Of a stretch of DNA of 64,000 bases, positions 35,209 through 43,942 are shown one piece after another. The translations under genes were made by a program, and so were the position numbers. The DNA is from CADCWK01 sp965218235 (GTDB lineage Bacteria; Chloroflexota; Chloroflexia; Thermomicrobiales; UBA6265). Where the stretch lies: assembly GCA_965218235.1 (NCBI GenBank), contig OZ244596.1:248001-312000 (forward strand), read 5' to 3'. Each line of letters starts with the position of its first letter. The stretch's first letter is position 1. The notes beneath the pieces are model-generated. The model did not search any database and was not told the DNA's origin. It saw only the letters and a list, made by a program, of their open reading frames with translations.

Positions 35209-35259
35209 AGTAGCCACCGCCAACCGCAACGGCCATCGTCGTATCGGCCCGTGGTGTCC

Positions 35260-35402
35260 GGCTCAGAAGGGACCGGCTGAAAATCATTGGTGGCAGGGCC
35301 TGCGGGTACCCCGGGCGGTCGCGCTCTCGTCGCGTCATCGTTCCGTCGCCGTGAGTCGTCACCGCCGAATAACATGTCCTTCAGCCGGTCCCTTCAGGGC
35401 CG
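35260..35402. repeat. PIR inverted-repeat element between MFS and pyrB
   Basis: Left arm GGCTCAGAAGGGACC plus GGCTGAAAATCATTGG (35260-35290). Right arm CATGTCCTTCAGCCGG then TCCCTTCAGGGCC (35373-35402). The left mini-hairpin is degraded while the right one is intact. It separates the convergent MFS (+) and pyrB (-) genes. Confidence 0.82.
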
Positions 35403-35444
35403 GAACGGCTCCGTGGTGCGGCGCGCCAAACGCACGACCCTGGG

Positions 35445-36392
35445 TCAGTCCCCGCCCAGCAGCAGGTCGAGCAGCGCCATCCGGACGTACACGCCGTTTT
35501 GGGCCTGGCGAAAGTAGGCCGAGCGCTGGTCGTCGTCGACTTCGATCGCGATCTCGTCCACGCGCGGCAACGGGTGCAGGACGGTCGCCGTCGGCTTCAT
35601 CAGGGCGTACGACTCGCGGTCGAGGATGTAGACCCCTCGCGACGCCTCGTACTCCTCCCGCGTCGCGAATCGCTCCCGCTGGATCCGGGTCTGGTAGACC
35701 ACGTCGACCACCGGCAGAACAGCGCTGAGGTCGGACTCGCTCCGCTGAGCGATACCGGCCGCCGCGACCGCCCGCTGAACGTCGGCGCCCATCGGGACTG
35801 CCGGCGGGGAGACATAGATGATCTCCGTCCCCGTCGTCAGGGTGAGCAGGCGGGCCAACGAGCGGGCCGTCCGGCCGAAGCGGAGGTCGCCGACGAGCGC
35901 TACCTTGAGCCCGTCGATTCGGCCCTGCTCGGACATGATCGTGTAGAGGTCGAGGAGGGCCTGGGTGGGATGCTCGCCGGGGCCGTCGCCGCCGTTCAGG
36001 ATTGGGACCAGCGCCACCGCCGCGGCCCTCGCCGCCGCGCCCTGCTGCGGATGCCGGATCACGATCGCGTCGGCGTAGCCGCCGATCATCCGAATCGTGT
36101 CCTCGACCGTCTCGCCCTTGATCGCGGAGGAGAACTCGCCGGCGTTCTCGGTACTGATGACCTGTCCGCCAAGGCGGTGCATCGCCGATTCGAAGCTCAG
36201 CCGGGTCCGGGTCGATGGTTCGTAGAACAGGGTCGCCAGGATGCAGCCCTTGAGCCGGTCGGAACCGCGGGGAAGCTGCCGCATCCGCTCGACCCTGGCG
36301 AACAGCGACTCGATCCAGGGCCGGTCGAACTGTCCAACCTCGACGATGTGGCGGATGGTCTGCTCATGCGCAACCGCGGCTGGGCTCGGCAC
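35445..36392 (-). CDS. pyrB: aspartate carbamoyltransferase, catalytic chain
   Basis: Condenses carbamoyl phosphate and aspartate, the committed step of pyrimidine synthesis. The GTG at 36392 gives a normal 315-residue chain, with AAGG nine bases upstream; the frame is open further up but reads as non-coding. Signature motifs are 'FYEPSTRTRLSFESAMHRLG' (carbamoyl-phosphate loop), 'GDGPGEHPTQALLDLYT' and 'VLHPLPRVDEI'. A TATACT on this strand (36435-36430) about 40 bases upstream of the start may be the -10. No pyrI or pyrC next to it. Confidence 0.95.
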   Translation of the reverse strand: MPSPAAVAHEQTIRHIVEVGQFDRPWIESLFARVERMRQLPRGSDRLKGCILATLFYEPSTRTRLSFESAMHRLGGQVISTENAGEFSSAIKGETVEDTIRMIGGYADAIVIRHPQQGAAARAAAVALVPILNGGDGPGEHPTQALLDLYTIMSEQGRIDGLKVALVGDLRFGRTARSLARLLTLTTGTEIIYVSPPAVPMGADVQRAVAAAGIAQRSESDLSAVLPVVDVVYQTRIQRERFATREEYEASRGVYILDRESYALMKPTATVLHPLPRVDEIAIEVDDDQRSAYFRQAQNGVYVRMALLDLLLGGD

Positions 36393-36467
36393 CGGTCGGA
36401 CCTTTCTGTCATGCTCGGATCGTCGCGGCAGTATAGCGGGGCGCGTCACAGGGACTTGAGGAGGGAG

Positions 36468-37373
36468 ATGGTGGCGGATTGGCAGGAGATCGATCGGCGG
36501 ACCGCCGTCATCCGGGCGGCGGTCAACATCGGCGTCATTCGGTTGGGCGCTGGGTCGACCCTGCTCGTCGACACCGGAATCGACCGAGACAGTGGGCGCC
36601 GGTCCGTTCGGATGGTGGCCGAGGCCGGTTGGGGTGAGATCGTCGGTATTCTGACGACCCACGCGCACGCGGATCACGTCGGTGGCAACGCCGAAGTCGT
36701 TCGGCGGACCGGCTGCCCGGTCTGGGCGTCGCCGGTCGAGGCGGCGATCGCCCGCTGCCCGGACCTCGGTCCGGCGATCCTTTATGGCGCCGCCGCTCCG
36801 GCAACGATGCGCGGGAAGTTCCTGCTCGCCGAGCCGTCGCCGGTCGATCACATCGTCACGACCGACTCGATCACCGTCGGCGACCTGAGCATCGGCGTCG
36901 TCCGGCTACCAGGCCACTCGCCGGATCAGGTCGGCTACACCGTCGGCGATGTCTGCTTTGCCGCCGACATCGTCTTTCCGCGCGAGACGATCGACAAGTA
37001 CCGCGTCCCGTTCATCTTCTCCGCCGCCGACCACCGCCGATCACTCGACCATGCCCGCGCGCTCGACGCCCGGGTCTTCGTCTCCGGACACGGCCCGGCG
37101 CTCGATGCTGACGCCTTCCGGTCCCTGATCGACGCCAACGGCGCCGCCCTCGATGCCGTCGAGCTGGCCACCATCCAGGCCATCGGTTCGATCGCGATTG
37201 CCGACGAGATCGAGTCCGCCGTCCTCCGGCAGCTTGGCGCCGAGCCGGTCGACATCGCGGCGCTGGCGCTGCTCCGCACGACGATCCGGAGCGTGATCGC
37301 TGGGCTGGCCGATCGGGGACTGGTCGTAGGCACCGTCGCGGACGGGCGGATGGCGTGGCGACTGGCAGTCTGA
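36468..37373 (+). CDS. MBL-fold metallo-hydrolase
   Basis: Metallo-beta-lactamase-fold hydrolase of 301 residues. The ATG at 36468 (or GTG 36471) follows GAGGAGG. Metal motifs are 'LTTHAHADHVGGNAEVV' (HxHxDH), 'VRLPGHSPDQVGY' (His), 'CFAADIVFP' (Asp) and 'VFVSGHGPALD' (last His). The ~90 C-terminal residues look helical and end 'GLADRGLVVGTVADGRMAW', resembling a winged-helix tail as in LACTB2-like proteins. Substrate not predictable. It is divergent from pyrB, with the two starts 75 bases apart. Confidence 0.88.
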   Translation: MVADWQEIDRRTAVIRAAVNIGVIRLGAGSTLLVDTGIDRDSGRRSVRMVAEAGWGEIVGILTTHAHADHVGGNAEVVRRTGCPVWASPVEAAIARCPDLGPAILYGAAAPATMRGKFLLAEPSPVDHIVTTDSITVGDLSIGVVRLPGHSPDQVGYTVGDVCFAADIVFPRETIDKYRVPFIFSAADHRRSLDHARALDARVFVSGHGPALDADAFRSLIDANGAALDAVELATIQAIGSIAIADEIESAVLRQLGAEPVDIAALALLRTTIRSVIAGLADRGLVVGTVADGRMAWRLAV

Positions 37374-37518
37374 GCGCATCTAGTCACACAACGACTCGAC
37401 CTTGGTCGACCGGCCGCTCCCAGATATTGGCCATGACGGGAACTATGGAGTGCTTACGCTGGTCATTGAGTCGCTACGGACCCAGGCAGGGCCAGACGGC
37501 CGGTCTGGAACCGGGACA

Positions 37519-38271
37519 TCATCGGACCGGCGGCAGACCGAGCCGGCGGCGCTGGGCGGGATCGGCTGGCTCATCCCAGCGCTCCGACGGTCCCGCCGGA
37601 TAGCGGCCGTCCCGAAGCGCCCGTCGCAGCACCGGCGACACGATCTCCGCGACAGTCGTGTGCATGGCGTAGTCGAGCCACGGCACGGGACCGGTGACCC
37701 GGACCGTTCCGCTTCGCGACCCCGCTTCCGGACCGACCGGTACCGGGATCAGCGCCGATCCGGTCAGTTCAGCCATCTCCCGGAGCCCCGTCCGCCATGC
37801 CTCGGTCGTCCCGGCGAGCGGGTCTCGACGCCGGGTGGTCGTCGGGACGTCAGCCGCGAGGTCCGGCAGCCCGACCAGCAGCACCTGGCAGCCCTGCCGC
37901 TGGAGCCGCCCGATCACCGTGGTCAGATCGCGCAGGAAGTCGGGCTGCGGCGTCCCGAACAGGAGATCGCTGGCGCCGACCCAGAGCACGACGGCCGATG
38001 GCCGGGCTGCCAGCGCCGGACCGAGCTGACCGGCGATGACATCGGAGAGCGTCGCGCCGGCGACGGTCAGGTCGATGCCTTCGGCCCCACCGCCGATGTC
38101 GATCCCGGCCACCCAGGACCGGACGCCCAGACCGGGCGTGAACGACGTCCCCATCGCGACCCAGCGCCGATTGCGACCCGGTCCGCCGGGGGCAAGCTGA
38201 TACCAGAAGGCCAGCAGGATGAGCGCGGCCGCTCCCATGACGATCGCGATGACCACCCAGTACGTCGTCAC
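37519..38271 (-). CDS. membrane-anchored SGNH/GDSL-like hydrolase
   Basis: Predicted esterase-like protein with an N-terminal membrane helix ('VVIAIVMGAAALILLAFWY') and an extracytoplasmic domain. Block I is 'VAMGTSFTPGLGV' (Ser kept, Asp of GDS replaced by Thr). Block II Gly is in 'LTVAGATLSDV'. Block III is 'VVLWVGASDLLFG' (Ser where Asn is usual). The C-terminal 'WLDYAMHTTVAEIV' supplies Asp/His. The GTG at 38271 has GAGG nine bases upstream; ATG 38319 is possible but lacks a ribosome site. The changed oxyanion residue makes activity uncertain. It converges with the MBL gene. Confidence 0.72.
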   Translation of the reverse strand: MTTYWVVIAIVMGAAALILLAFWYQLAPGGPGRNRRWVAMGTSFTPGLGVRSWVAGIDIGGGAEGIDLTVAGATLSDVIAGQLGPALAARPSAVVLWVGASDLLFGTPQPDFLRDLTTVIGRLQRQGCQVLLVGLPDLAADVPTTTRRRDPLAGTTEAWRTGLREMAELTGSALIPVPVGPEAGSRSGTVRVTGPVPWLDYAMHTTVAEIVSPVLRRALRDGRYPAGPSERWDEPADPAQRRRLGLPPVR

Positions 38272-38388
38272 CCGCTGCTCGCCTCGCTTCACATCACAAC
38301 CACGTAGCGCCACTATCATCGCGGTTGCGGGCAGCGTGCGCTAGCGACCAGGTGACACTGGCCACTTGGGCCGGGCCGCTGTTGACGC

Positions 38389-38418
38389 TTGACATACGAC
38401 GCCCGCCGGGCCTACGAT
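38389..38418 (+). promoter_or_regulatory. predicted promoter of the trp operon
   Basis: A perfect TTGACA (38389-38394) and TACGAT (38413-38418) separated by 18 bases. Transcription would start near 38425, placing the whole T-box leader on the RNA. Confidence 0.7.
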
Positions 38419-38424
38419 CAGCGG

Positions 38425-38760
38425 TAATCCAACACGACGGCACCGATCGGAACGAGTAGGCATCGCGGCGTGGGAACGAGCGATCCGGGAGTGGTGGAAG
38501 CCCGGAACCCACTGGCAAGCTGAATGGCTCCGAGAGCCTTGCCCCCAACGGTCGCTCGTTCCGAGCGCCAAGTAGGCGGCAACGACAACTCCCTCGTTAC
38601 CGGGAGCGGCGTATCGATGGCGCACGGCGGGTCCTGCCGTGACGTCATCCGTACGTGTCGAGGCGGGAGCAGACAGACGCTCCAAGCAGGGTGGCACCGC
38701 GGGATGTGCTGGCAGATCTCCGTCCCTGGTTCAGGGATGGAGATGTTGTGTTTTTCTGGA
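38425..38760 (+). promoter_or_regulatory. T-box riboswitch leader of trpE (tRNA-Trp)
   Basis: The T-box AGGGTGGCACCGCGGG (38688-38703) is a full consensus match. Stem I is visible. Its base is an 11-bp perfect helix, GGAACGAGCGA (38473-38483) with TCGCTCGTTCC (38552-38562). Above it are GGAG (38488-38491)/CTCC (38528-38531) and AGTGG (38490-38494)/CCACT (38509-38513), which partly compete. The tryptophan codon TGG (38525-38527) stands unpaired immediately before CTCC, the expected specifier position. Uncharged tRNA-Trp should stabilise the antiterminator and switch on the trp genes. Confidence 0.92.
38716..38755 (+). terminator. T-box-controlled terminator before trpE
   Basis: ATCTCCGTCCCTG pairs with CAGGGATGGAGAT around a GTT loop (38716-38744), followed by GTTGTGTTTTT. 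It is the off-state structure of the trp leader, placed 44 bases before the trpE start. Confidence 0.88.
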
Positions 38761-38798
38761 GTCGCCAGCGCTCCCGAACCCGCGTGGAGATGATCCTG

Positions 38799-40382
38799 AT
38801 GCCTGCCTCGACCGCTGACAAGCCCATGACGCCGCCCACGTCCCGTCCGGGACCACGTCGTCTCGGCGTGCTCTCCCCGAGCCTCGATGAGGTTCGCCGC
38901 ATCATCACAGCTGGTGGCCCGAGCCTTCGCACTGTTCCACTCACCGTCGAGCGGATGGCCGACCTGGAGACGCCCGTCTCCGCCTACCTCAAGCTGGCTG
39001 GCGACGGCGAGGGATTCATCCTCGAGAGCATCGAGGGCGGCACCCGTCTGGCCCGCTACTCATTCATCGGCGGTCGACCGGCCGGACGGATCACACTGGA
39101 CCGGGGAACGCTGACGATCACCCGGGATGGCGAGACGACCACCCGGTCCTACCGCGATCCGCTGCTGGCGATCCAGGAGCTGATCGACGAGTACCGGGCA
39201 ACACCACGGGCTGGGGGGCCGCGCTTCTGCGGCGGTCTCGTCGGTTACCTCAGCTACGAGGCCGTTCGCGCGTTCGAGCCCCGCGTCGGCCTGGCCGGTG
39301 GCAAGGGACTCGACCTGCCGGACGGCAACTACCTGCTGACTGACGATCTGGTCGTCTTCGACAACGTCGACCGGACGGTTCGCGCGATCGCCCAGATCCA
39401 CCTCGACAGTCAGCCGATCGAGGATGCCTACACCGAGGCCGCCGCCCGGCTGGACCTGACGCTGTCCCGGCTCGATGCGCCGACGCCATCGCTGCCGCAG
39501 GGCGCCCCGCCCGTCAATGAGCCGGTCTCCGACCGAATGCAGGCGAACATCACCCCCGAACGCTACCGGGCGATCGTCGAGCGGGCCAAGGAGTACATCA
39601 CCGCCGGGGACATCATCCAGGTCGTCCTCTCCCAGCGCGTCGACATCCCGACTCCGGTCCACCCGCTGACGATCTACCGCGCCCTGCGCAGCATCAACCC
39701 GGCGCCGTACTTGTTCTATGTCAACTTCGGCGACCATCAGGTCGTCGGGGCCTCGCCGGAGCTGCTCGTCCGGCTCGAGGGCACCACGATCACGAACCAC
39801 CCGATCGCCGGGACCCGGCCGCGCGGCGCGACGCCGGAGGAGGACGAGGCGCTGGCCGTCTCGCTGGCGACCGACGAGAAGGAGCGGGCCGAGCACATCA
39901 TGCTGGTCGACCTCGGCCGCAACGATGTCGGCCGGATCGCCGCGCCAGGGACGGTCCGGGTGCCGCGGCTCATGGAGATCGAGCGCTACTCGCAGGTCAT
40001 GCACCTCGTCAGCCACGTCGAGGGCGAGCTTGACCATGGCCGGACCGGACTCGATGCCCTGCGCTCCTGCTTCCCGGCCGGGACGGTCTCCGGCGCGCCG
40101 AAGGTCCGGGCGATGCAGATCATCGCCGAGCTGGAGAAGGATCGGCGCGGCCCCTACGCCGGCGCCCTGGGCTACTTCGACTTCGCCGGCGGGCTCGATA
40201 CCGCGATCACGCTGCGGACGCTCGTCTTCCGGGACGGTGTTGCCTCGCTCCAGGCCGGTGGCGGGCTCGTCTCCGACTCGGTGCCGGAATCCGAGTACGC
40301 CGAGACCTATCACAAGATGCGGGCACTCCAGCGAGCGATCGAGCTCGCCGAGTCGCTCGAGGCGTCCGACCGCGCCGTCTGA
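38799..40382 (+). CDS. trpE: anthranilate synthase component I
   Basis: With TrpG, converts chorismate and glutamine to anthranilate, first step of tryptophan synthesis. The ATG at 38799 follows GGAGA by 8 bases and lies after the leader terminator. Of 527 residues, the N-terminal part holds 'FILESIEGGTRLARYSFIG', whose ILES matches the LLES tryptophan-feedback site. The C-terminal chorismate-binding domain has 'AGDIIQVVLSQR', 'PIAGTRPRGATPEEDE', 'LVDLGRNDVGRIAAPG', 'FPAGTVSGAPKVRAMQII' and 'GALGYFDFAGGLDTAITLRT'. TrpE rather than PabB by neighbours and feedback motif. Two layers of control are therefore likely: T-box and feedback. Confidence 0.96.
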   Translation: MPASTADKPMTPPTSRPGPRRLGVLSPSLDEVRRIITAGGPSLRTVPLTVERMADLETPVSAYLKLAGDGEGFILESIEGGTRLARYSFIGGRPAGRITLDRGTLTITRDGETTTRSYRDPLLAIQELIDEYRATPRAGGPRFCGGLVGYLSYEAVRAFEPRVGLAGGKGLDLPDGNYLLTDDLVVFDNVDRTVRAIAQIHLDSQPIEDAYTEAAARLDLTLSRLDAPTPSLPQGAPPVNEPVSDRMQANITPERYRAIVERAKEYITAGDIIQVVLSQRVDIPTPVHPLTIYRALRSINPAPYLFYVNFGDHQVVGASPELLVRLEGTTITNHPIAGTRPRGATPEEDEALAVSLATDEKERAEHIMLVDLGRNDVGRIAAPGTVRVPRLMEIERYSQVMHLVSHVEGELDHGRTGLDALRSCFPAGTVSGAPKVRAMQIIAELEKDRRGPYAGALGYFDFAGGLDTAITLRTLVFRDGVASLQAGGGLVSDSVPESEYAETYHKMRALQRAIELAESLEASDRAV

Positions 40383-40429
40383 ATGCCATATCGAACGGAC
40401 CGTGAACCGGCCCGGACGGGCAGCGCAGC

Positions 40430-40549
40430 GGACTGGCTGAATGACAGTGGCTGCGGCGACGCGAACCCGTTCGGGACACGTCTGCCTAGCTCGTCGCCGC
40501 GAGCCAACACCGGCGAATCCAGTGTCGTTCAGCCGGACCGTTCATGGCC
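40430..40549. repeat. PIR inverted-repeat element between trpE and trpG
   Basis: Left arm is shortened (GGACTGGCTGAATGACAGTGG, 40430-40450), having lost its mini-hairpin. Right arm is intact, CCAGTGTCGTTCAGCCGG then ACCGTTCATGGCC (40519-40549). It lies inside the trp gene cluster, 76 bases before trpG, so it is presumably transcribed. Confidence 0.8.
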
Positions 40550-40624
40550 GGCCCATGGCCGGTCCAACAGAGACACACATGCGGAACACCATGCCAGACG
40601 CTGACTTCGGAAAGGACTCGACCG

Positions 40625-41257
40625 ATGATCTTCCTGCTCGACAACTACGACTCGTTCACGTTCAATCTCTACCAGTACCTGCGGGAGCTCGGCGCCGAGG
40701 TCGAGGTCGTCCGCAACGACCAGACGACCGTGGCGGCCGTCGCGGGCCGCGTCGCGAGCGGCGAAATCGAGAAGGTCGTACTCTCGCCCGGACCCTGCAC
40801 GCCAAAGGAGGCCGGCATCTCGGTTCCCCTGATTGCCGCACTGGCCGGACGGGTTCCGATCCTGGGCGTCTGCCTCGGTCACCAGGCGATCGGCGCCGCC
40901 TTCGGAGGCGACATCGTCCAGGCACCGAGTCTGATGCATGGCAAGACCTCGATGGTCCATCACCGCGGGCAGGGAGTCTTCCGTAACCTTCCGAATCCGT
41001 TCGAGGCGATCCGCTACCACTCCCTCGTCGTCGACCGGGCCACCCTGCCCCCTGTGCTGGAGGTGACGGCCGAGACGCCAGACGGACTGGTAATGGGCTT
41101 TCGCCACGTCGAGCTCGACATCCAGGGCGTCCAGTTCCACCCGGAGTCGATCATGACGAAGCCGGGCAAGGAGCTGCTCGCCAACTTCCTCGGCGATGGC
41201 GACAACCGGCTGGTCGCGGCCGGAATGGAGGACGCCCGTGTCCCGCTCGGATACTAG
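40625..41257 (+). CDS. trpG: anthranilate synthase component II (glutamine amidotransferase)
   Basis: Class I glutaminase subunit that feeds ammonia to TrpE. 210 residues from ATG 40625, with AAAGGA upstream. 'IFLLDNYDSFTFNLYQYLRE' is the usual opening. 'VVLSPGPCTPKEAGIS' holds the oxyanion loop, the nucleophile Cys is in 'LGVCLGHQAIGAAFGG', and His/Glu of the triad are in 'GVQFHPESIMT'. It could also serve PabB. It is separated from trpE by a PIR element and followed 27 bases later by trpD. Confidence 0.95.
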   Translation: MIFLLDNYDSFTFNLYQYLRELGAEVEVVRNDQTTVAAVAGRVASGEIEKVVLSPGPCTPKEAGISVPLIAALAGRVPILGVCLGHQAIGAAFGGDIVQAPSLMHGKTSMVHHRGQGVFRNLPNPFEAIRYHSLVVDRATLPPVLEVTAETPDGLVMGFRHVELDIQGVQFHPESIMTKPGKELLANFLGDGDNRLVAAGMEDARVPLGY

Positions 41258-41284
41258 GTTTGCGCTCGGGGGAGGGACGGACCG

Positions 41285-42382
41285 ATGACCTCGTTGCTGA
41301 CTGCTGAGCCCTCAACCACGACCATGGACATCCGGGAGGCGATCTCCCATGTCGTCGAGGGCCGGACCCTGGACCGAGAGCAGGCGACCGGCGTAATGAA
41401 CGCGATCATGTCCGGGACGGCGAGCGGTGGGCAGATCGCCGCCCTCGTCACGGCCCTGCGCCTCCGGGGCGAGACCGTCGAGGAGATCGCCGGCTTCGCG
41501 ACCGCGATGCGGGACCACGCCATCCGGGTGACGCTCCCGGATGGACTGAGCCATGTAGTCGACACCTGCGGCACCGGTGGCGACAAGTCCGGCTCATTCA
41601 ACATCTCGACGACGGCCTCGTTCGTGATCGCCGCCGCCGGGGTCAGCATCGCCAAGCACGGCAACCGGGCGATGACCAGCCAGTGCGGCTCGGCCGATCT
41701 TCTGGAGGGGCTCGGCGTCGCCGTCGAGCTGACGCCGGAACAGGTCGCGATTTGCATCAGGGAAATTGGCATCGGCTTCATGTACGCGCCCGCTTTCCAT
41801 CCGGCGATGCGCTACGTCGGCCCCACCCGGCGCGAGATCGGCATCCGGACGATCTTCAACATCCTTGGTCCGCTGACCAACCCGGCCGGTGCCCGTCACC
41901 AGCTGATCGGCGTCGGGCAGGAGGGCATCTCGGGGAAGCTGGCCGAGGCGCTCCGGGCGCTCGGCTGCCAGCACGCGGTCCTGGTTCGGGCCGACGAGGG
42001 GCTGGACGAGATCGGGATCGCCGGGACGACCGAGGTAACCGACTTCGACGCCCGTCACGGGGCGATCCGGAGCTACCGGGTGACACCAGAGGACTTCGGA
42101 CTGACTCGGGGCCAGCCCGGCGATCTGCTCGGCGGCGGTCTGGCGGAGAACGTTCGCATCGCTCGCGCGGTCCTCTCCGGCGAGAAGGGTCCCCGCCGCG
42201 ACGTCGTCCTGATGAACGCCGGGGCCGCGATCTACGCCGCCGACCGGACGGCGTCGATCGCCGAGGGGATCGACCTTGCCCGCATCGCCATCGACAACGG
42301 CTCGGCGCTGGCCCGGGTCGAGCAGCTCGCCAATCTCAGCCAGATGCTGTGCGCGCAGACACCGAGCGAGGTGCGGGCATGA
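41285..42382 (+). CDS. trpD: anthranilate phosphoribosyltransferase
   Basis: Transfers phosphoribose from PRPP to anthranilate. 365 residues; the PRPP loop reads 'DTCGTGGDKSGSFNISTTAS'. 'KHGNRAMTSQCGSADLLEGL' and 'YAPAFHPAMRYVGPTRREIG' are the anthranilate/Mg sites, with 'NILGPLTNPAGARHQLIGV' following. The first ~15 residues are extra. The stop overlaps the trpC start (ATGA), indicating coupling. Confidence 0.96.
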   Translation: MTSLLTAEPSTTTMDIREAISHVVEGRTLDREQATGVMNAIMSGTASGGQIAALVTALRLRGETVEEIAGFATAMRDHAIRVTLPDGLSHVVDTCGTGGDKSGSFNISTTASFVIAAAGVSIAKHGNRAMTSQCGSADLLEGLGVAVELTPEQVAICIREIGIGFMYAPAFHPAMRYVGPTRREIGIRTIFNILGPLTNPAGARHQLIGVGQEGISGKLAEALRALGCQHAVLVRADEGLDEIGIAGTTEVTDFDARHGAIRSYRVTPEDFGLTRGQPGDLLGGGLAENVRIARAVLSGEKGPRRDVVLMNAGAAIYAADRTASIAEGIDLARIAIDNGSALARVEQLANLSQMLCAQTPSEVRA

Positions 42383-43218
42383 CGACGATCGAAACGACCT
42401 GGCAGGCGACGGGCACGGTCCTCGACCGCATCCTCGCCCAGACCAGTCGCGACCTGGCCGACCGCAAGGCGGCCACGACGACGGCTGAACTGGAACGGAT
42501 GGCCGCCGACAGACCCGCTCCCCACTCGCTCGCGTCCGCCATCGGCGGTCCCGGCGTCTCCGTGATCGCCGAGGTCAAGCGCGGGTCTCCTTCGCGCGGC
42601 CTCTTCCCGGTCGCGATCGATGTAGCCGACGTCGCCGCCAATTACGTCGCGGGTGGGGCCGCGGCGATCTCGGTGCTGACCGAGGGGCCGTCGTTCTACG
42701 GCACCCTGACCGACCTCGACATCGTCGCCGGAGTCGTTCGGGACGCGACGCCACTTCGGCCCGTCCTTCGCAAGGACTTCATGGTCGACGAGTATCAGAT
42801 TCTGGAATCCCGAGCCTACGGCGCCGACGTCATCCTGCTGATCGCCGCCGCACTCGACAACCCGACGCTCGACCGGATGCACGCCGCCGCGCTGGACCTC
42901 GGGCTGAGCGTCCTCGTCGAGGTCCACGACGCCGGGGAGATGGCTCGGGTAGCCGCGATCGGAGCCAGCATCATCGGGATCAACAACCGTGACCTGCGCG
43001 ACTTTCGGGTCGATCTCGCGACGACCGAGCACCTGGCACCGCTCGCCCCGGCCGGAGCCTTGCTCGTCGGCGAGAGCGGAATCTTCACGTCCGACGACGT
43101 CGAGCGGCTCGGCGCGGCCGGCGTCGATGCCGTCCTGGTCGGCGAGAGCCTGATACTGAGCGACGATCGGGCGGCCGGCATCCGTGACCTACGGAGAGGG
43201 CAGCCAAATGGCATCTAG
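42379..43218 (+). CDS. trpC: indole-3-glycerol-phosphate synthase
   Basis: Closes the indole ring of carboxyphenylaminodeoxyribulose phosphate; a TIM barrel of 279 residues. The ATG at 42379 overlaps the trpD stop. Motifs: 'VSVIAEVKRGSPSRGLF' (catalytic Glu/Lys region), 'PVLRKDFMVDEYQILESRAY' (catalytic Lys), 'IIGINNRDLRDFRVDL' and 'LLVGESGIFTSDDVERL'. It overlaps trpF by 11 bases. Confidence 0.96.
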   Translation: MTTIETTWQATGTVLDRILAQTSRDLADRKAATTTAELERMAADRPAPHSLASAIGGPGVSVIAEVKRGSPSRGLFPVAIDVADVAANYVAGGAAAISVLTEGPSFYGTLTDLDIVAGVVRDATPLRPVLRKDFMVDEYQILESRAYGADVILLIAAALDNPTLDRMHAAALDLGLSVLVEVHDAGEMARVAAIGASIIGINNRDLRDFRVDLATTEHLAPLAPAGALLVGESGIFTSDDVERLGAAGVDAVLVGESLILSDDRAAGIRDLRRGQPNGI

Positions 43219-43942
43219 CAGGGCATCGACCGTCATCTCCCAGACCGACCTAGAGCCAGGCAGCGTCAAGATTTGCGGCACCCGGACGGTCGAGGACGCC
43301 ATGGTGGCGTCGGTAGCCGGAGCGGAGCTGATCGGGATGATCTTCGCGCCAGCCCGACGCCAGGTCACGATCGAGACTGCCCGTCAGATATCGGACGCCG
43401 TCCACGTTGCCGCACCGGGGATCCTGATCGTTGGCGTCTTCGTCGACGCTCCAGCCGAGGAGATCAACGCCAGCGCCGAGGCGGCGGGACTCGACCTAGT
43501 CCAGCTCCACGGCGATGAGCCGCCGGAATTCCTGGCCGGACTCGACCGTCCGGCCATCAAGGCCATCCGGGCCTTCCCGACTGAGGACGCCGATACCCTC
43601 GCCTCGCGAATCCGTCCATATCTCTCGGCCACGATCCCACCGATAGCCATCTTGATCGACGGCTACGATCCCGCGGCTCACGGTGGAACTGGCGTTCGGG
43701 CGGATTGGGGTCTTGTGCGCGATGTCTCGGATCAACTCGAGATCGCGGTAAGCCTGGCAGGCGGCCTGACACCCGACAATGTCAGCGGGGCGATCGGGAA
43801 GGTGCGGCCGCTCATGGTTGACATCAGCAGTGGCGTCGAGGTCGACGGCGTGAAGGATTCAGCGTTGATCCGACAATTCGTGGCGTCTGCCGACGCCGCG
43901 TTTCGTCACCCGACCAACGATCCGAGCGGTTCCCGGCCATAA
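43208..43942 (+). CDS. trpF: phosphoribosylanthranilate isomerase
   Basis: Amadori isomerase acting between TrpD and TrpC; a TIM barrel of 244 residues. The ATG at 43208 follows GGAGAGGG; a GTG 24 bases earlier is less likely. 'VKICGTRTVEDAMVASVAGA' carries the catalytic Cys, 'VQLHGDEPPEFLAGL' is conserved, and 'AGGLTPDNVSGAIG' and 'VDISSGVEVDGVKD' hold the phosphate site. The stop TAA (43940-43942) is in the apex of a PIR mini-hairpin. trpB and trpA do not follow; an unrelated gene on the other strand does. Confidence 0.95.
   Translation: MASSRASTVISQTDLEPGSVKICGTRTVEDAMVASVAGAELIGMIFAPARRQVTIETARQISDAVHVAAPGILIVGVFVDAPAEEINASAEAAGLDLVQLHGDEPPEFLAGLDRPAIKAIRAFPTEDADTLASRIRPYLSATIPPIAILIDGYDPAAHGGTGVRADWGLVRDVSDQLEIAVSLAGGLTPDNVSGAIGKVRPLMVDISSGVEVDGVKDSALIRQFVASADAAFRHPTNDPSGSRP

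Noticed and set aside
37402..38307. 301-codon plus-strand frame opposite the SGNH-like gene
   Set aside because: Arg/Pro/Gly/Asp-rich shadow; the minus strand shows a membrane helix and SGNH blocks instead.
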